Shown: positions 32,812-44,679, numbered from the stretch's first letter. The stretch is DNA of 64,000 nucleotides from Delphinus delphis (GCF_949987515.2 NC_082697.1:19971730-20035729), one strand, 5' to 3'. Numbers and translations: made by a program. Notes: a model not told the origin generated them from the letters alone.

Positions 32812-33202
32812 TATATTCATCTGCGTGGGCTGCCATAACAAAATACCACAGATTAAAGAACAGAAAGTTATTTCTCACGGTTCTGGAAGTGGGGAAGTCC
32901 AAGATCAAGGTGCCAGCAAGATAGGTTTCATTCTGAGGCCTCTTTTCTTGGCTTGCAGGTGACCACCATCTCACTATGTAGTCACATGTCCTCTTTGTAT
33001 GCAGGAAAAGCAAGTTCTCTCCTGTCTCTTCTTAAAAGGACACTAATCTCATGGGACAAGGGCTCCATCCTTATGACCTCATTTAACCTTAATTAGTTTT
33101 GTGAAATCCTCATCTCCAAATACAGCCACAGTGAGGTTAAGAGTTCAGTATATGAATTGGGCATTGGGGACAGGCAGAGGACAAAACATTCAGTTCATAG
33201 AA
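32812..33202 (-). mobile_element. MLT1 solo LTR (ERVL-MaLR), antisense
   Basis: Reverse of the MLT1 at 4760-5165: 'gggctgccataacaaaatac', 'ggttctggaagtggggaagt', 'ccaagatcaaggtgccagca', 'gacctcatttaaccttaatt', 'atctccaaatacagccacag' and an end near 'attcagttcatag'. A perfect 5 bp duplication 'attac' lies at 32807-32811 and 33203-33207. Solo LTR without internal sequence. Confidence 0.9.
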
Positions 33203-34025
33203 ATTACCTAGGTTAAAAAAAAAATGAGTAACCAGAATGATTTGTTCCATTTTTAGAAGCTCAAAAGGCACACTTTTATAAAATTTTTCAACTTAAATTC
33301 AAGTCTTGTTCTCCCCTTAATATGTTGGTAAGAAATCCAGTATTTGCCTCTTGGGGCTATTTACTTTCCTCTTTTCCAATTTTTTAAACCCCAGAAGCAC
33401 AAGCTGTCCAAAGCAGAGCACAATTGAATGGGGAGCCCCTTGGCATGAGGTCAGTCCATCATGTCCCTTTCTTTTTATTGCCACTCAGTGATGATATTGA
33501 AAGCTGAATGAGCACCCACATTCCCAGTATGCTGAGGACCCACTCCATGGTGATGTATCGCAGGTCCAGAGGGAGGACTGGAAACCATGGGCATCATCAC
33601 CCTCCATCACCAGCCTGAAGGGAGGAAAATGTAAGCTTTCTGCTGACTTTCTTCTAAAGTCACTCAAACTCAGAACACATCTGAACTTTGTATTGCTCTT
33701 AGAAAGGAAAAAGGAAGTGGTTGAAGAAAGGATGGAATTCAACACAAATCAGCAAAAAGGAAAAAAAAATCTGAAACAGCTGTGTTTTATAAAGCAAACC
33801 TCAGAAGCATGGTTTTTATCTTCAATAGACCTGTTCCAAAATCCAAAAATCAGAATGACCCGGTCATAGATTTATTTTAAAAAGTATAGAAAAGAGTACC
33901 TTGTGGTACAGAGTAGAAGCATTGGGACTTTGTGGGTCAGATCTAAGTCAGGAGTCAAAAGACACTTGGTCCTCTTTCCGTTCATTTACTGAGGTAAGTC
34001 TCAATTAATCTATCAAACTCTCTGT

Positions 34026-34027
<2 letters not shown>
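33203..34027. other. Unassigned, gene-free stretch
   Basis: No repeat family recognised. The 86-codon antisense frame at 33485-33745 shows no domain. Confidence 0.4.
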
Positions 34028-34073
<46 letters not shown>

Positions 34074-34084
34074 CACACACACAC
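34028..34084. repeat. (CA)n microsatellite
   Basis: About 28 CA units with one TG interruption near the right end. Confidence 0.97.
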
Positions 34085-34289
34085 AACACCAGAGAAGACA
34101 TTTCTGAATTCTGGGTGGCAAGAAAAGGACATAGAATGACAAGGTCTTTAATAAGAGATGGACCCATCTCTGTCCCAAAAGACCCATCCCTCTTCAAACA
34201 CTCTACTATAAAATTGCACATAGACGAAGCACACTTGAGAGTGTGCCAGTTGACTCAAACCAAGAGGCTTAGGTAAAACTTCTGAGTAA

Positions 34290-34510
34290 CAGTGTCCTTA
34301 GGTATGTGCTAAGTTCTGGAAGATACAAATAAGGCCTTGTTGTAAGTTCTCCGGTAAATGGGGATGACAGTCATGTACACACAGATCCCAAAACCACACA
34401 ATCAATGAATCTAGAGAACGAAGTGATCTGGGGGACCAGAGGCAGGGATTTATAACTCCTCAAAGGACATTTGTTTAACATAAGTCTTAAAGGATAAATA
34501 GGAGCTCCTT
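34290..34510 (-). mobile_element. L2 LINE 3' fragment, antisense
   Basis: 'aggtatgtgctaagttctgg', 'aagatacaaataaggcct', then 'ggacatttgtttaacataag' and 'tcttaaaggataaataggag' match the antisense L2 order, with a short CA-rich patch after it. Confidence 0.6.
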
Positions 34511-35364
34511 TCCCACGAGATGCTTGTCTTTGCATTGCTTGAGGAATTTACTGAAAGAAGCACACACGCACTCACACAAACACACACACCCCAACTGAAC
34601 ACAGATGAAAGTTTATGTAGCTCATAAAGGTAAATGTTCTACTGTTTGCTAATCATCCAACCCTTCACGGTACTGGGACCAGAGGAAAATTTCTCCCAGG
34701 AGTCTTCATAAAGAAGACAATGTATGATATAATAAACACCATTCTACAGCATCATTAAAATGGATATAACTATAAGCTTTACAGATCTGTTTTCTTATCA
34801 GAACCTCAATATAGACTCTCAAAGAACATCCAGTGGCAGCAGATGTACAGGGAACCAGTAGAACATCCAGGTGCCCAGCTTTCTCTTGGCCTAGTTTATT
34901 CCAAGAAAACATTTAAAAATATTTGGGAAAAGAGGTGGATTGTAGACCCTCCAAGCAAGCAATCCTTTTTGAATATTACTTCTCCCCAGAGACCGTGAAA
35001 GAGACTGAGGTCCGCGATCACTAGATCATACTCATTAGTAAATGCCTGTGACAAAGTTATCCTTTGTTGACTTTTGAGGATGGCCCCAAGTGCCATAGAT
35101 ATTCATAGTCAGGAGACTGTTAACATCATTTTGTAAAAATCAAGAAGTTGAGGAGGGAAATGAGCTCCAGTGGATGGGAAGAGTAGTCAAGAGTCTGGTC
35201 TTACAGAGTAGATGAAAGATGATGAGTATGATGAGATGGGGAAGAGCAGTGAGGAAATAAATATTACAGAGGCTACCCACATTACTCTTTCTGCAATAAA
35301 ATATCCTCTACCACTTTTACTCAACCAATGGCAGGGAAACTCAGCAAAGAGTCCAAAAGCCTAT
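34511..35364. other. Unassigned, gene-free stretch
   Basis: An imperfect CA-rich patch lies at 34560-34590. Otherwise nothing recognised. Confidence 0.4.
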
Positions 35365-35475
35365 TCATTTAATAAGCATTTCCTAAGCGTGTTATACATC
35401 ATAGCACATGCCAGTTACTAAGATATTGGAGAGACAAAAGGCCTGATTTCTGCCCTTGAAAAATACAAGTAACTT
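35365..35475 (-). mobile_element. L2 3' fragment, antisense
   Basis: 'ataagcatttcctaagcgtg', 'catgccagttactaagatat' and 'gcctgatttctgcccttgaa' recall the antisense L2 terminus. Confidence 0.5.
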
Positions 35476-35699
35476 ACCACAAACACCTATAAGACTTGCC
35501 TTTTGCAGTTTCACTGTTAAGCATGGGCCAGTGCAGAGAAATCTGCACACCTGGATGGAATTCCCAAGGTCTTCCACAGAGATCACAGAGATGTCCCTGG
35601 ATTCCTAGGGTAAGTATCAGATCCTTATGTACTTTGAGTAATAAAACCTCACTGTAAAGACAGATGAAGGAATATGAGGTCAAGGGAAAACATCTCCAC

Positions 35700-36140
35700 C
35701 TGCTTCCCCAGTCCCAGCCCTTATACCGATAAAGCCTCTCTCTAATTAATCATCTGTGCTGGTAAGTGTCCACTGATCCTATTAAACAATAGGGCTGGGT
35801 GGAAGTTATGGGCCAGCATCGCTGCTAAGACCTTCCAACCCTCATTTATAAATTTAATAGCAGCACCGAGATATCTCAGGAGTGCAGTAGGTTATAGGCT
35901 AGTCTTTCCTTGGGGTATAATTTTATTTTCCTGCTCTGTGTGGATGTAATGTATTTATTCCAAGTTATTCTTTTTTCCCCAAAGTTGGTGAGTTGTACTC
36001 CTTGAGTACTATCCTAAATTGACAAATTCCAGGCTGCCAGCGTTTGTCGTCTGAAGGAAGAAAAATTAGAGAAGTCAGTAATCAATCTGTATTGTGTGAA
36101 GATTAATATGCCTGCCCCTCAGGTTAACCAGACGTAAGTG
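35700..36140. other. Unique block, candidate conserved non-coding DNA
   Basis: No repeat found. AT-core motifs are frequent, for example 'ctctaattaatcatctg' near 35740, 'tcatttataaatttaatag' near 35842 and 'gtaatcaatctg' near 36079. Alignment would be needed to show conservation. Confidence 0.3.
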
Positions 36141-37394
36141 TAAATTGAAATGAAATGTTCAGAAAGTCCTCCTAATCATGCATGCTGTGATTATGAATCC
36201 TATATTTATTTACCGTTCTTTGAATCACCAAACACCAGGCAACTGGAAGAGACAGGGGTCAACAAACCCAAAATGAACTATTATCCCGGGCTAGGTGGCA
36301 GGCGACTGATTAATGGAAGCAAATCCAGGTGGCCTCACATCCAGGAGAAAAGGCAAATGCTTCCTCCACCAGAGGTCCTGATTCCCGCCCTGGTCGTCCT
36401 GGGGATGGACAGCAGTTCATGGACAAATCTAAGGGGAGGATGTCAAGGGGATGGATGAGTTATGTGAGCAGGGCCCATATTGGTCCTTTCTCAAATATCA
36501 GGCCATGAATTTATTCCAAGGACTTTGGGGAAAAGAGCTCCTGGAAGCAGATATGCAGAGATTGATGGAACATCGCACAGCTGGGAAGCACAGCTCAGCT
36601 TAGCGGCCTTGCTGGATCGCTTGTTTGAGTTCTACATGGTTCCAGCAGCTGTGTGTGTCTGTGCGTCTGTGGGTGTGTGCATCTCCCCTTTGGTGGGGGG
36701 GTATGACATTCCTGTGACTGTGAGGATGACTGACTCCACGTGGGAGTTGAACATGTGCCCCGTGTATATCTAAGTGGATAAATATTTTGTGTTAATTATT
36801 TGTGAACTAGCAATGTCTCACTTCAACTTGGCTGTGTTTTAAAATTTAACCTAAATCAATAGCTTGCATCTTAAAACATGTTTTACCTCAGGGACACAGT
36901 GCTGAATCACATTGGGGGTGGGTCCAATTATCATACAATTAGAATAGGATTCATCCAATACAGCATCCAGTGTTTAGTGCCACGCTAACTGGCTTGGATT
37001 TCATTATGTGGGTCAGTGGTTCCCAGACTTTTATTTCAAGTAACAGAATTTTTTTCTTAAAGAATTAGGGACTAGCATTCAGTAACCAACTTTTTATTTT
37101 GCCTAGTAAGGAATTTAACAACACAAAAAACAACAGCAGCAGAAACAACAAAATAACGTACTCTCGTTATTCCACTTAAAAAGGATCAAAAAGGAGGAAG
37201 GACATAAATTTTAAGAAAAAAAAAAAACAGCAGAGAGGTCCACTTCTAAAAACTTAAAGAGATTTACCCTTATGAAAGAAAGCCTTGCCAATTATACTCT
37301 TACTTTTTCACTTTTTTTTTTTTTTTTTTTGCTGTAAACCTGTGAAACTTCTTTATGGCCAAGTGTGTTATTGTTTAGACATGAGTTTGGGTAT
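36141..37394. other. Unassigned, gene-free stretch
   Basis: A 102-codon frame (36150-36458) and a 97-codon frame (36480-36773) have no recognised domain. A 'gtcagtggttcccagac' start at about 37012 hints at a worn hAT-type element. A poly-T run lies at 37313-37330. Confidence 0.4.
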
Positions 37395-37845
37395 ATACAG
37401 TTAATTTTATGTGTTAACTTGACTGGGCCACTGAGTGCCCAGATATTTGATTTAGTTAAATATTATTATTTTATTATTCTGGTTGTGTCTGTGAGTCTTT
37501 CTGGATGAGATAAACATTTGAATTGGTAGACTTGCCCTCCCCAATGTGGGTGGGCCCCAGCTAATCTACTGGAGGACTAAATAGAACAAAAAGCAAGATA
37601 AGGGAAAATTCACTTTGTCTGCCTGACTGTCTTCAAATTGGGACATTAGTCTTCTACTGCACTCAGACTGGAACTCATGCCACCAGCTCTCCTGGGTCCC
37701 CAGCTTGTGGATGACAGATCATAGGTCTTCTCAGCCTCCATAATCATATGAGACAATTTCTTGTAATAAAGAGAGAGAGAGAGAGAGACAAAGAAATCTC
37801 CTATTGGTTCTATGTCTCTTGAGAACCCCAACTAATACAGATCTA
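37395..37845 (+). mobile_element. Old LTR-like MER repeat, sense
   Basis: 'ttaattttatgtgttaactt', 'ggccactgagtgcccagata', 'atgtgggtgggccccagcta', 'aatagaacaaaaagcaag', 'gcttgtggatgacagatcat', 'cagcctccataatcatatga' and an end 'gaaccccaactaatacag' are those of a common mammalian repeat with an AATAAA signal. A (GA)9 tract follows the AATAAA. I recognise the family but cannot fix its name. Confidence 0.65.
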
Positions 37846-37851
37846 TATATT

Positions 37852-37853
<2 letters not shown>

Positions 37854-37890
<37 letters not shown>

Positions 37891-38000
37891 CACGTACATA
37901 CACATGTATATGTGTATACATATATGTGTATACACATATACATACACATGTATATACATGAGTGCATATATGTATATCTCATAAACACATACACACACAC
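37854..38000. repeat. (AC)n plus cryptic TA/TG/CA simple sequence
   Basis: About 17 AC units, then about 110 bp of mixed 'catgtatatgtgtatac' type units that are partly self-complementary. It starts a few bases after the LTR-like repeat ends. Confidence 0.9.
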
Positions 38001-38689
38001 CACAATACCATAACCTGGTGTTTCTGTGGGTCCATCAATCCCCTGAATGTCAATACGAACCCTAAGACATGGTGTTTCTTCATAGCCTGATATTGTTGGC
38101 TTCCATAGCAGTTGCTTCACTGGCATTATAATGGAATAAACACTGGACTCAGAGTCAAAACCACCAAATTCACACCCAGGACTTCTATTGCCCTATTAGT
38201 GGTATCACACATGTCACGTGACCTCCTTAGGTTTTTGTTTGCTCATCAGTAAAATAGACATCACTGTATTTATTTTGTAGAGTAACAGTCCCTGCTTACT
38301 TACTTACTTTTCTCTTTTGGCCTTTCTTCTCCATCCCCCTTTCCCTACTCAGCAAGTATTTTGCAGCTGGTCCCAGCCTTATCCTCCTGAACCCACTCCT
38401 TTCTCCACCACAGACCTCACTGGCCACAGACCCAGGCCAGGAAGTCATCTCTGGCTTCACTTCAAGGGAAGATGAGGCAGGATTTGAAGTCATGCCACCA
38501 CCTCAAGCCCCACAGGCTAGTTCTGGACTAAAGGAGATGAAGCTGAGTAAAAATCAATGACAATTCCATGACATAGGTGGGAGGTGGTTGTTAAAGAAGT
38601 TACTATGCTTTTCTGTTGTAGTTCAGAGGATTTGTTAGTATAAGAAGAGACCCAGATACTGACTTCATTGAAAATGTGATCTGATGCAA
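38001..38689. other. Unassigned, gene-free stretch
   Basis: No repeat or exon recognised. (CTTA)3 at about 38294-38308. Confidence 0.4.
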
Positions 38690-38871
38690 CCAAATAAATG
38701 AGGACTGAGATCTAGCTATACCCCTGACAAGCTGTGTGACCTTGGGCAAGTTACTTAATCTTGCTCTGTCTCAGTCGTCTCAAAGTGAAGATAACAATGC
38801 CATTTTTCACTGAAGGTTACTATGAAGAATAAATGAGATAATGCATTAAAAGCCCTTGGCACAGTCTAACG
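38690..38871 (+). mobile_element. MIR SINE, sense, cut by MER5A
   Basis: 'ctgacaagctgtgtgacctt', 'gggcaagttacttaatcttg', 'aataaatgagataatgcatt' and 'agcccttggcacagtctaac' are MIR blocks. MER5A begins where the MIR would continue. Confidence 0.85.
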
Positions 38872-39059
38872 CAATGGTTCTTAAGCTTTGATCTACATCA
38901 GAATCACCCGTAGGGCTTCTTAAAACAGAAATTTCTGGGTCTGACCCCCAGAGTTTCTGGTTTATTAAGTTTAAGATGGGCTCTGAGAGTCTGTACTTCT
39001 AATAGGTTCCCAGGTGATGCTGCTGTTGCTGGTGTGGGACCTCACTTTGAGAACCACTG
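38872..39059 (+). mobile_element. MER5A (hAT-Charlie), complete
   Basis: Starts 'caatggttcttaagctttga' and ends 'ctttgagaaccactg', with 'gggtctgacccccagagttt' and 'aggttcccaggtgatgctgc' between. An imperfect 8 bp duplication flanks it: 'gtctaacg' (38864-38871) and 'gtctagta' (39060-39067). Inserted into MIR. Confidence 0.92.
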
Positions 39060-40099
39060 GTCTAGTAAAGTGTTATCCATTGCAATGATGATGACAATCA
39101 TGATCATGACCATGACTGCTACAAGGGACTCCAACTTTACATAAATAATAAAGTAATATGTAAACTTGTTTTACATAATTTGGAAAAAAAACATTTTAGT
39201 ATGCCTCATGTGATAGCCTGGCAACTATTGTTGAAATCTTCTAATATAGTTCAGATAGGTTGGACTTTATATTTGGTACAAAGTTCTTAGGGCATGAATC
39301 ATCTGTAAATGGATCAGGCAGAACCCCTATGGGCTATTAGTGGAAAGGATCTATGGACTATTAGTAGAGAGAAGAGATTTTTTGCTGAGAGAGGAACAGA
39401 ACCAGATAGAGAGTAAGGAGAACTGGGTCCTCTTTGGTTTTAAGGGATTTTCTTTGCAAAATGATAGGATTGAATTACATTTTCTCCAAGATTCAGCCCA
39501 CTTCTGTTGAGCAGAGATTCTGTAATTAATTATAATCTAAAGCAGACTGAGAACACAGCAGTCCTGCCCCCAGGAAGCTAATTGCTGTTCAGAGCCCTTG
39601 GCCCAAGCCCCAGGAGGCCTTCCATTCAAGACCAGCATCACTCAACAGTTGAAGTTTCTATGGGGCCTGAAGAAGCTGGTTGCTTGTTGCATGAGAGTTG
39701 GGCAATTTCCTGGCCTGAAAGTCTGTGAAAGGAGGCAACTGACCCCTATTTCCCACTTATCTGAGACTGAGATGGGGAACTTGAGTTCAATGGATTGGGG
39801 GGATTTTTGTTTGTTTTTTTGGTTTTGGGGTGGTTTTTTTTTTTGGAAATGACTTTAGCCTCACATCTAAACTGAAGGAAAAAGAAAAGCCTTGAGTCTG
39901 GTTCTTCCATCCTCCCCACCAAACTTGGGCTGCATCCTAGTCGTGTGACCATCATGATACCAGATCCCAGAAAAGCTCTGGCCCCCATGGCTTGATTCTT
40001 CCTAAATATGAGAAGTCTCCCTGTGTACTTGGGCTAGTAGGCAGTTGTATTTTCTCTTTTTGATTGTCTGTTCTTGGGACATAAACAACAGAGCAGCCC
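39060..40099. other. Unassigned, gene-free stretch
   Basis: A G/T-only run at 39797-39845 is the one notable feature. The frames of 80-84 codons that overlap it are low-complexity. Confidence 0.4.
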
Positions 40100-40220
40100 T
40101 CTCAGCTCCCTGAAAGAGAAACCATCTGTAATTCATTTCTGAGTACCTGGCATGAGAGTTCCACATACAGTAATACTCACAAATATTTGTTGAATGAATG
40201 AATAAATAAATGAATGACCA
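40100..40220 (+). mobile_element. L2 LINE 3' end, sense
   Basis: 'tctgagtacctggcatgaga' and 'aatatttgttgaatgaatga' followed by GAAT/AAAT repeats are the L2 terminus. Confidence 0.68.
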
Positions 40221-40279
40221 TCCATCTTAGGAAGTCTTAAGTGTTGAATTTCCCTATTAATCTTCCAAAAGCCCAAATA

Positions 40280-40475
40280 TAGCTTATATTGAGCACTAAT
40301 TATGTGGCTGAAACTACTCTAAGTACTTTTAAATAATACTGCGTTTCATTCTCAAAATAGCCCTATGAGGTCGAGTATTCTTATCATCACCCCATTATAC
40401 AGATGGGTAAACTAAAAGTCAAGATTACATAGTGGCAGAACAGAGATTTGAGCCCAAGACAGTCTTCCCCTTTGG
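40280..40475 (-). mobile_element. MIR SINE, antisense
   Basis: 'gagcactaattatgtggctg', 'ctctaagtacttttaaata', 'aatagccctatgaggtcgag', 'ccccattatacagatgggta' and 'agagatttgagcccaagaca' follow antisense MIR order. Confidence 0.83.
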
Positions 40476-41936
40476 GGAGCACTTTGGACGGCTCTCTGGC
40501 TTCCATCCAAATACACACAGGCCATCAAGCCACTAGCAGACATCATTCTGGACACTTTCCGCTCCCCACCTTCATGACCTCTTGCATGCTCCGTGCATCT
40601 GCCTTCTGTCACCTCATCCACCTGCAGAGAGAGACACAGCATGAAGGGCAGGAGGCAGTAGCATGGAGGATCTAGCTACAGAGCTGAGATCTCAGGAACC
40701 GTGGGAGGGAGAAGGGATAGTGACAACCCTTCCGTTGTCATCCTGCAGACAGCCACCATCATACATCCTCAGGGAGGTACTCCTTAGCAACAAGTTTCTG
40801 CCTTCATTTGTCTTCCCTGCAAAGAAGGCTCCAGGGAAAAAGGTTCAATTTCAGCATGATTTGATAGCTGTTTGGAAACTCCTACCGAGTCTCAGCAGGC
40901 TTATCAGTCCAGCAAGGAGTTTGAACTAACTCATTCAGGTAGGCCTGGGAAAGGCAGAACCCCAGCCATATATACAAGATCACAGATACACAGGCTCATG
41001 TTTTAACAGAAATAGGACCCTTTCCTTTATTGAACAACACTTCCTTGGCCATGTCCCTTTGTTACAGGTCAGTTGATTACTTAAAATAATGAAACAAGTC
41101 CAGTTCCCAACATACCCAATAATAATCATGTTAAGTCTGAAACCAGGGGCAAAAAAACAAATAATAATCCTCAGATCCATAGATTTTTTTAAATCTATGG
41201 TGTCTGAATGGCTAGGAAAATTTGAGTTCCCTCTTTAGCAAGGAAAGACCTTCTTTGTGCTTCTTTGATCAGCTTTTGCCCATGGCTCCTCTTTTGTATC
41301 CAGTTACAGGGCAGTGAGTCACCTCATCCCACAGCAAAGCCCTGAAGTACCACCTCCCTGATGGCAGTCCACAGCACCAAGTCAGGTCTACTGATGTCCC
41401 ACAGAGGTTTTCACTGACAATGTCCATCAAAAGAGTTCACCACTGGGTCAGAACACAACAAGATGTGCACATCAAGCAGCCAAGGCCATTGCCTCCCATC
41501 CACTGTTTCTCCTTTTGATTCAGAAGAGGTAGGAGTTTTTTGTCCTCACCTCCCAAGACAGCCTTCCCCAGTGTCTGCCTGGGATGAAATTCCCTGAGGG
41601 GCTGAATACTTGGAAGTTCTCTCAATAGACATGCAGCATCTCAGTTAAACATTGTATGCTAACCTGGCTTCCTCAAAACTTGGATACTCTAGGAAATGAT
41701 TGTAACCAATGTCTAGACATGGGATAAGATAATATTTCATGTTTTTCCCTTCCCAGGGCATAGACAAAAATGAAATAAGCTCTCCCAAATTCAAGTTACC
41801 TGTTATTTAGCTAAAAATCTCTAATTTCAAATGTACTCCAAATCCAGTTTAAAGAAATTCACTGTCCAGTTAGCTGTCAGATCAGTTTTCTCCATAAAAG
41901 GATATCTGATGAATTCATTTCTCTATTGAGCTAAAT
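40476..41936. other. Unassigned, gene-free stretch
   Basis: About 1.5 kb without a recognised repeat. Frames of 62-88 codons occur on both strands with no domain. Contains the hairpin at 41177-41200. Confidence 0.4.
41177..41200. repeat. Perfect 10 bp inverted repeat (hairpin)
   Basis: 'ccatagattt' (41177-41186) and 'aaatctatgg' (41191-41200) are exact reverse complements around a loop of four T. Confidence 0.9.
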
Positions 41937-42098
41937 CAGTGGGTTTTAGCCATGGCTGTGTATTATAATCACCCGAGAAGCTTTTATTAAAATCCTGACT
42001 CCCAGCCCCATTCACAGAGCTCTTCTTCTAGGTTGGAGGTCTCACGTTGTCAAGATTCCTAACTGATCCCAATGTACAGCTTGGACTGAGAACTGCTG
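41937..42098 (+). mobile_element. MER5A (hAT-Charlie), diverged
   Basis: 'cagtgggttttagccatggc', 'tataatcacccgagaagctt', 'cagagctcttcttctaggtt' and an end 'ggactgagaactgctg' follow MER5A order with many changes. Confidence 0.75.
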
Positions 42099-42539
42099 TC
42101 TAACTGAACCTGACTTTGCTGTATGATAACCTACCACAGTTACTACACCTGCAAAGAGCACGTCTCTTATATCTGTAAAGGGCTGTTATTTATATGCTTC
42201 CCACGAGCATTAAAAGCTGAATATCCAAATTTTAGTGTCTTCAGAAAATCTTAGAGACACTAATGAATTAGCCAATTTGCACATCAGGTATGCTGGTGCT
42301 TTTCTGGATTAGGGCAGCACTTCACATCCTTCATCCATCATGTAGCAGCATCCTGGTGCAGGTCTTCAATTCTGACTCTCTCAGGGTCAGACCTAGGCCA
42401 GGAAGTGCTGAGCATTTGTATAATGAATAGGGAAAAAATGCTGTCTCTGTCATTCAATAAATCGAAAATTCCTTTTCCACCCACTTTTTTCCTGGGCAGG
42501 AGGAGATACATGAAGATAAATAAGACACATAGGTGGGGA

Positions 42540-43015
42540 CCAGATGAAAAAAGGCCTTCTTATGGATGTTCAGTTTCATTCCAAGGGCAAGGAAATGGCA
42601 TTGATGGGTTTTTACTAGGGTGGGATGTGACAAGATCAAATGTTTTTATTTTACAAAGATCACCTGGCTATAGTGTGGAGACTGGAGAAGATGGGGGTAG
42701 AGAGTTGGGGTTGGGGGCAGATAGATGGTTATTGAAGCCACTTTAGCCAAAGACGCAAGTATCCTTGACTAGGACAAGGTCTTGGAAGAAAACATTTAAG
42801 AAGTGAAAGTGGCAGGATTTGATGAAGAAGGTGTATTTGGGGCTGAGAAAGAGGTAAGAGAACTCTCCAGCTTTCTGGCTGGAGCAACTGCATGAATGGC
42901 AATGAAGTTCAACCATCTGGAGAACATGGGGGACAGGAGCAGCTTTCTGAGTAAAACACTGAGTTCCAGTTTGGACTTCCTGAGAGAGAAGTGCTGAGGG
43001 ACATTTGCCGTAGGT
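42540..43015 (-). mobile_element. L2 LINE segment, antisense
   Basis: 'gggtttttactagggtggga', 'gtgacaagatcaaatgtttt', 'aagatcacctggctatagtg', 'ccttgactaggacaaggtct', 'gagttccagtttggacttcc' is the block order of the internal L2 3' region in reverse. Worn, but consistent over about 470 bp. Confidence 0.65.
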
Positions 43016-43169
43016 CATTGAGCCCATTTCAAATTCTCAGCACACAATCGCCTCACCCACTCGAAACCTTGGCTTCTGCTGGGGTGGCGAATGTACTTTT
43101 TTTGTAACCAAGGGAATAGAACTGGTTCTAGGTTTAAAGAAACATTGGAAAATGTTTCAGAAAGGAAAA

Positions 43170-43930
43170 AAATGTGCCACCTCTCATTCATTAGGATGGC
43201 TACTATAAAAAAAAGAAAAGAAAAGAACATGTGTTGGTAAGGATGTGAAGAAATTAGGACTTTTGTGCACCGTTGATGGGAATGGAAAGTGGTACAGCTG
43301 CTGTGAAAAAGTGTGGCAGCTCCTCGAAAAATCAAACATACAATTGCTATATGATCCAGCAATCCCTCTTATAAATATATACCCAAAAGAACTGAAATCA
43401 GGGACTCAAGGATATATTTGTAAGTCCATGTTCATAGCAGCATTATTCACAATAGCCAAGAGGTAGAAGCAACCCATGTGTACAATGAATGGATGAAATA
43501 ATAAACAAAATGTGGCATACACAAACAGTGGACTATTACTCTGCCTTAAAAAAGGAAGGGAATTCTGACACATGATGCAACATGTGTGGAACTCTGAGGA
43601 CGTTATGCTAAGTGAAATAAGCCAGTCACTAAAGAACAAATACTGTATGATTCCACTTATATGAGGTTCCTAGAATAGTCTAATTATAGGGACAGAAAGT
43701 AGAATGGTGGTTTCCAGGGACTGGGGAGAAGGGGATTAGGGGAATTATTGTTTAATGGGTACAGAGTTTCGCTTTTGCAGGATGAAAAGAGATCTGTGGA
43801 TGGATGGTCCTGATGGTGGCACAACACTGTGAATGTACTTGATGCCACTGAACTGTAAGCCAAAAAATGGTTAAGGTGGCAAATTTTACGTTATGTGCAC
43901 TTTAGCACCATCTTTTTAAAAAGAAAAAGG
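43170..43930 (+). mobile_element. Old L1 ORF2 end and 3' UTR, sense
   Basis: 'ctctcattcattaggatggc', 'gtgaagaaattaggactttt', 'gcaccgttgatgggaatg', 'tatatgatccagcaatccct', 'aagtgaaataagccagtcac', 'tatgattccacttatatgag' and 'ggtttccagggactggggag' are L1 blocks in order. A 73-codon frame at 43245-43466 is an ORF2 C-terminal remnant. Confidence 0.88.
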
Positions 43931-44347
43931 TGTAGAAATGTATTGTTTCCATTAGCTCTCTATTCTTTTCTATCCTTAAGTCCCTGCCAGCCAGGCCACT
44001 AGGTTGTACCAATAACTGCAACTGTCCAAACTTTCCCTAATGATGGAAACCCAGCCAATGGCTGACTTCACCACCCTCTCCTAACGTGTTCGAAATTGAA
44101 CGAATAATTCCTTCATATATTCAGGCTGACCAATGACTTACCATAGGCTCTAGGCCAGGTTGAATGGCAGCCTTCCATTTCAGCAGAAATGATAGAACTC
44201 ACCCCCAACTGAGAAAGTGGAGTTTTCCAGGTTTGAGAATCAAAGATCCAAGTACCACCTCTCAACAGAGCCTGAACATCTGAGATCCCAGTCTGGTCCA
44301 CAGCGTAGAAATGAGGGGAAGAACCACTTACAATGAGGCAGTCACAC
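43931..44347. other. Unassigned, gene-free stretch
   Basis: Nothing recognised between the two L1 fragments. Confidence 0.4.
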
Positions 44348-44364
44348 AAAAAGAAGGGCTGCTA

Positions 44365-44662
44365 TGAGGATATGGGGAGGGGGAAGGGTAAGCTGTGACA
44401 AAGCGAGAGAGAGGCATGGACATAATCACTACCAAACGTAAGGTAGATAGCTAGTGGGAAGCAGCAGCATAGCACAGGGAGATCAGCTCAGTGCTTTGGG
44501 ACCGCCTGGAGGGGTGGGATAGGGAGGGTGGGAGGGAGGGAGATGCAAGAGGGAAGAGATATGGGAACATATGTATATATATAACTGATTCACTTTGTTA
44601 TAAAGCAGAAACTAACACACCATTGTAAAGCAATTATACTCCAATAAAGGTGTAAAAAAAAA
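44365..44662 (+). mobile_element. Young 5'-truncated L1, 3' UTR only, sense
   Basis: About 300 bp ending 'gattcactttgttataaagc', 'aacacaccattgtaaagcaa', 'ttatactccaataaaggtgt' and a short A tail, as in cetartiodactyl L1. Target duplication of 17 bp with one change: 'aaaaagaagggctgcta' (44348-44364) and 'aaaaagaaggactgcta' (44663-44679). Confidence 0.9.
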
Positions 44663-44679
44663 AAAAAGAAGGACTGCTA

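Noticed and set aside
43170..44662. One continuous L1 from 43170 to 44662
   Set aside because: The right piece has its own target duplication, and its 3' end is of a different, younger type. They are separate insertions.
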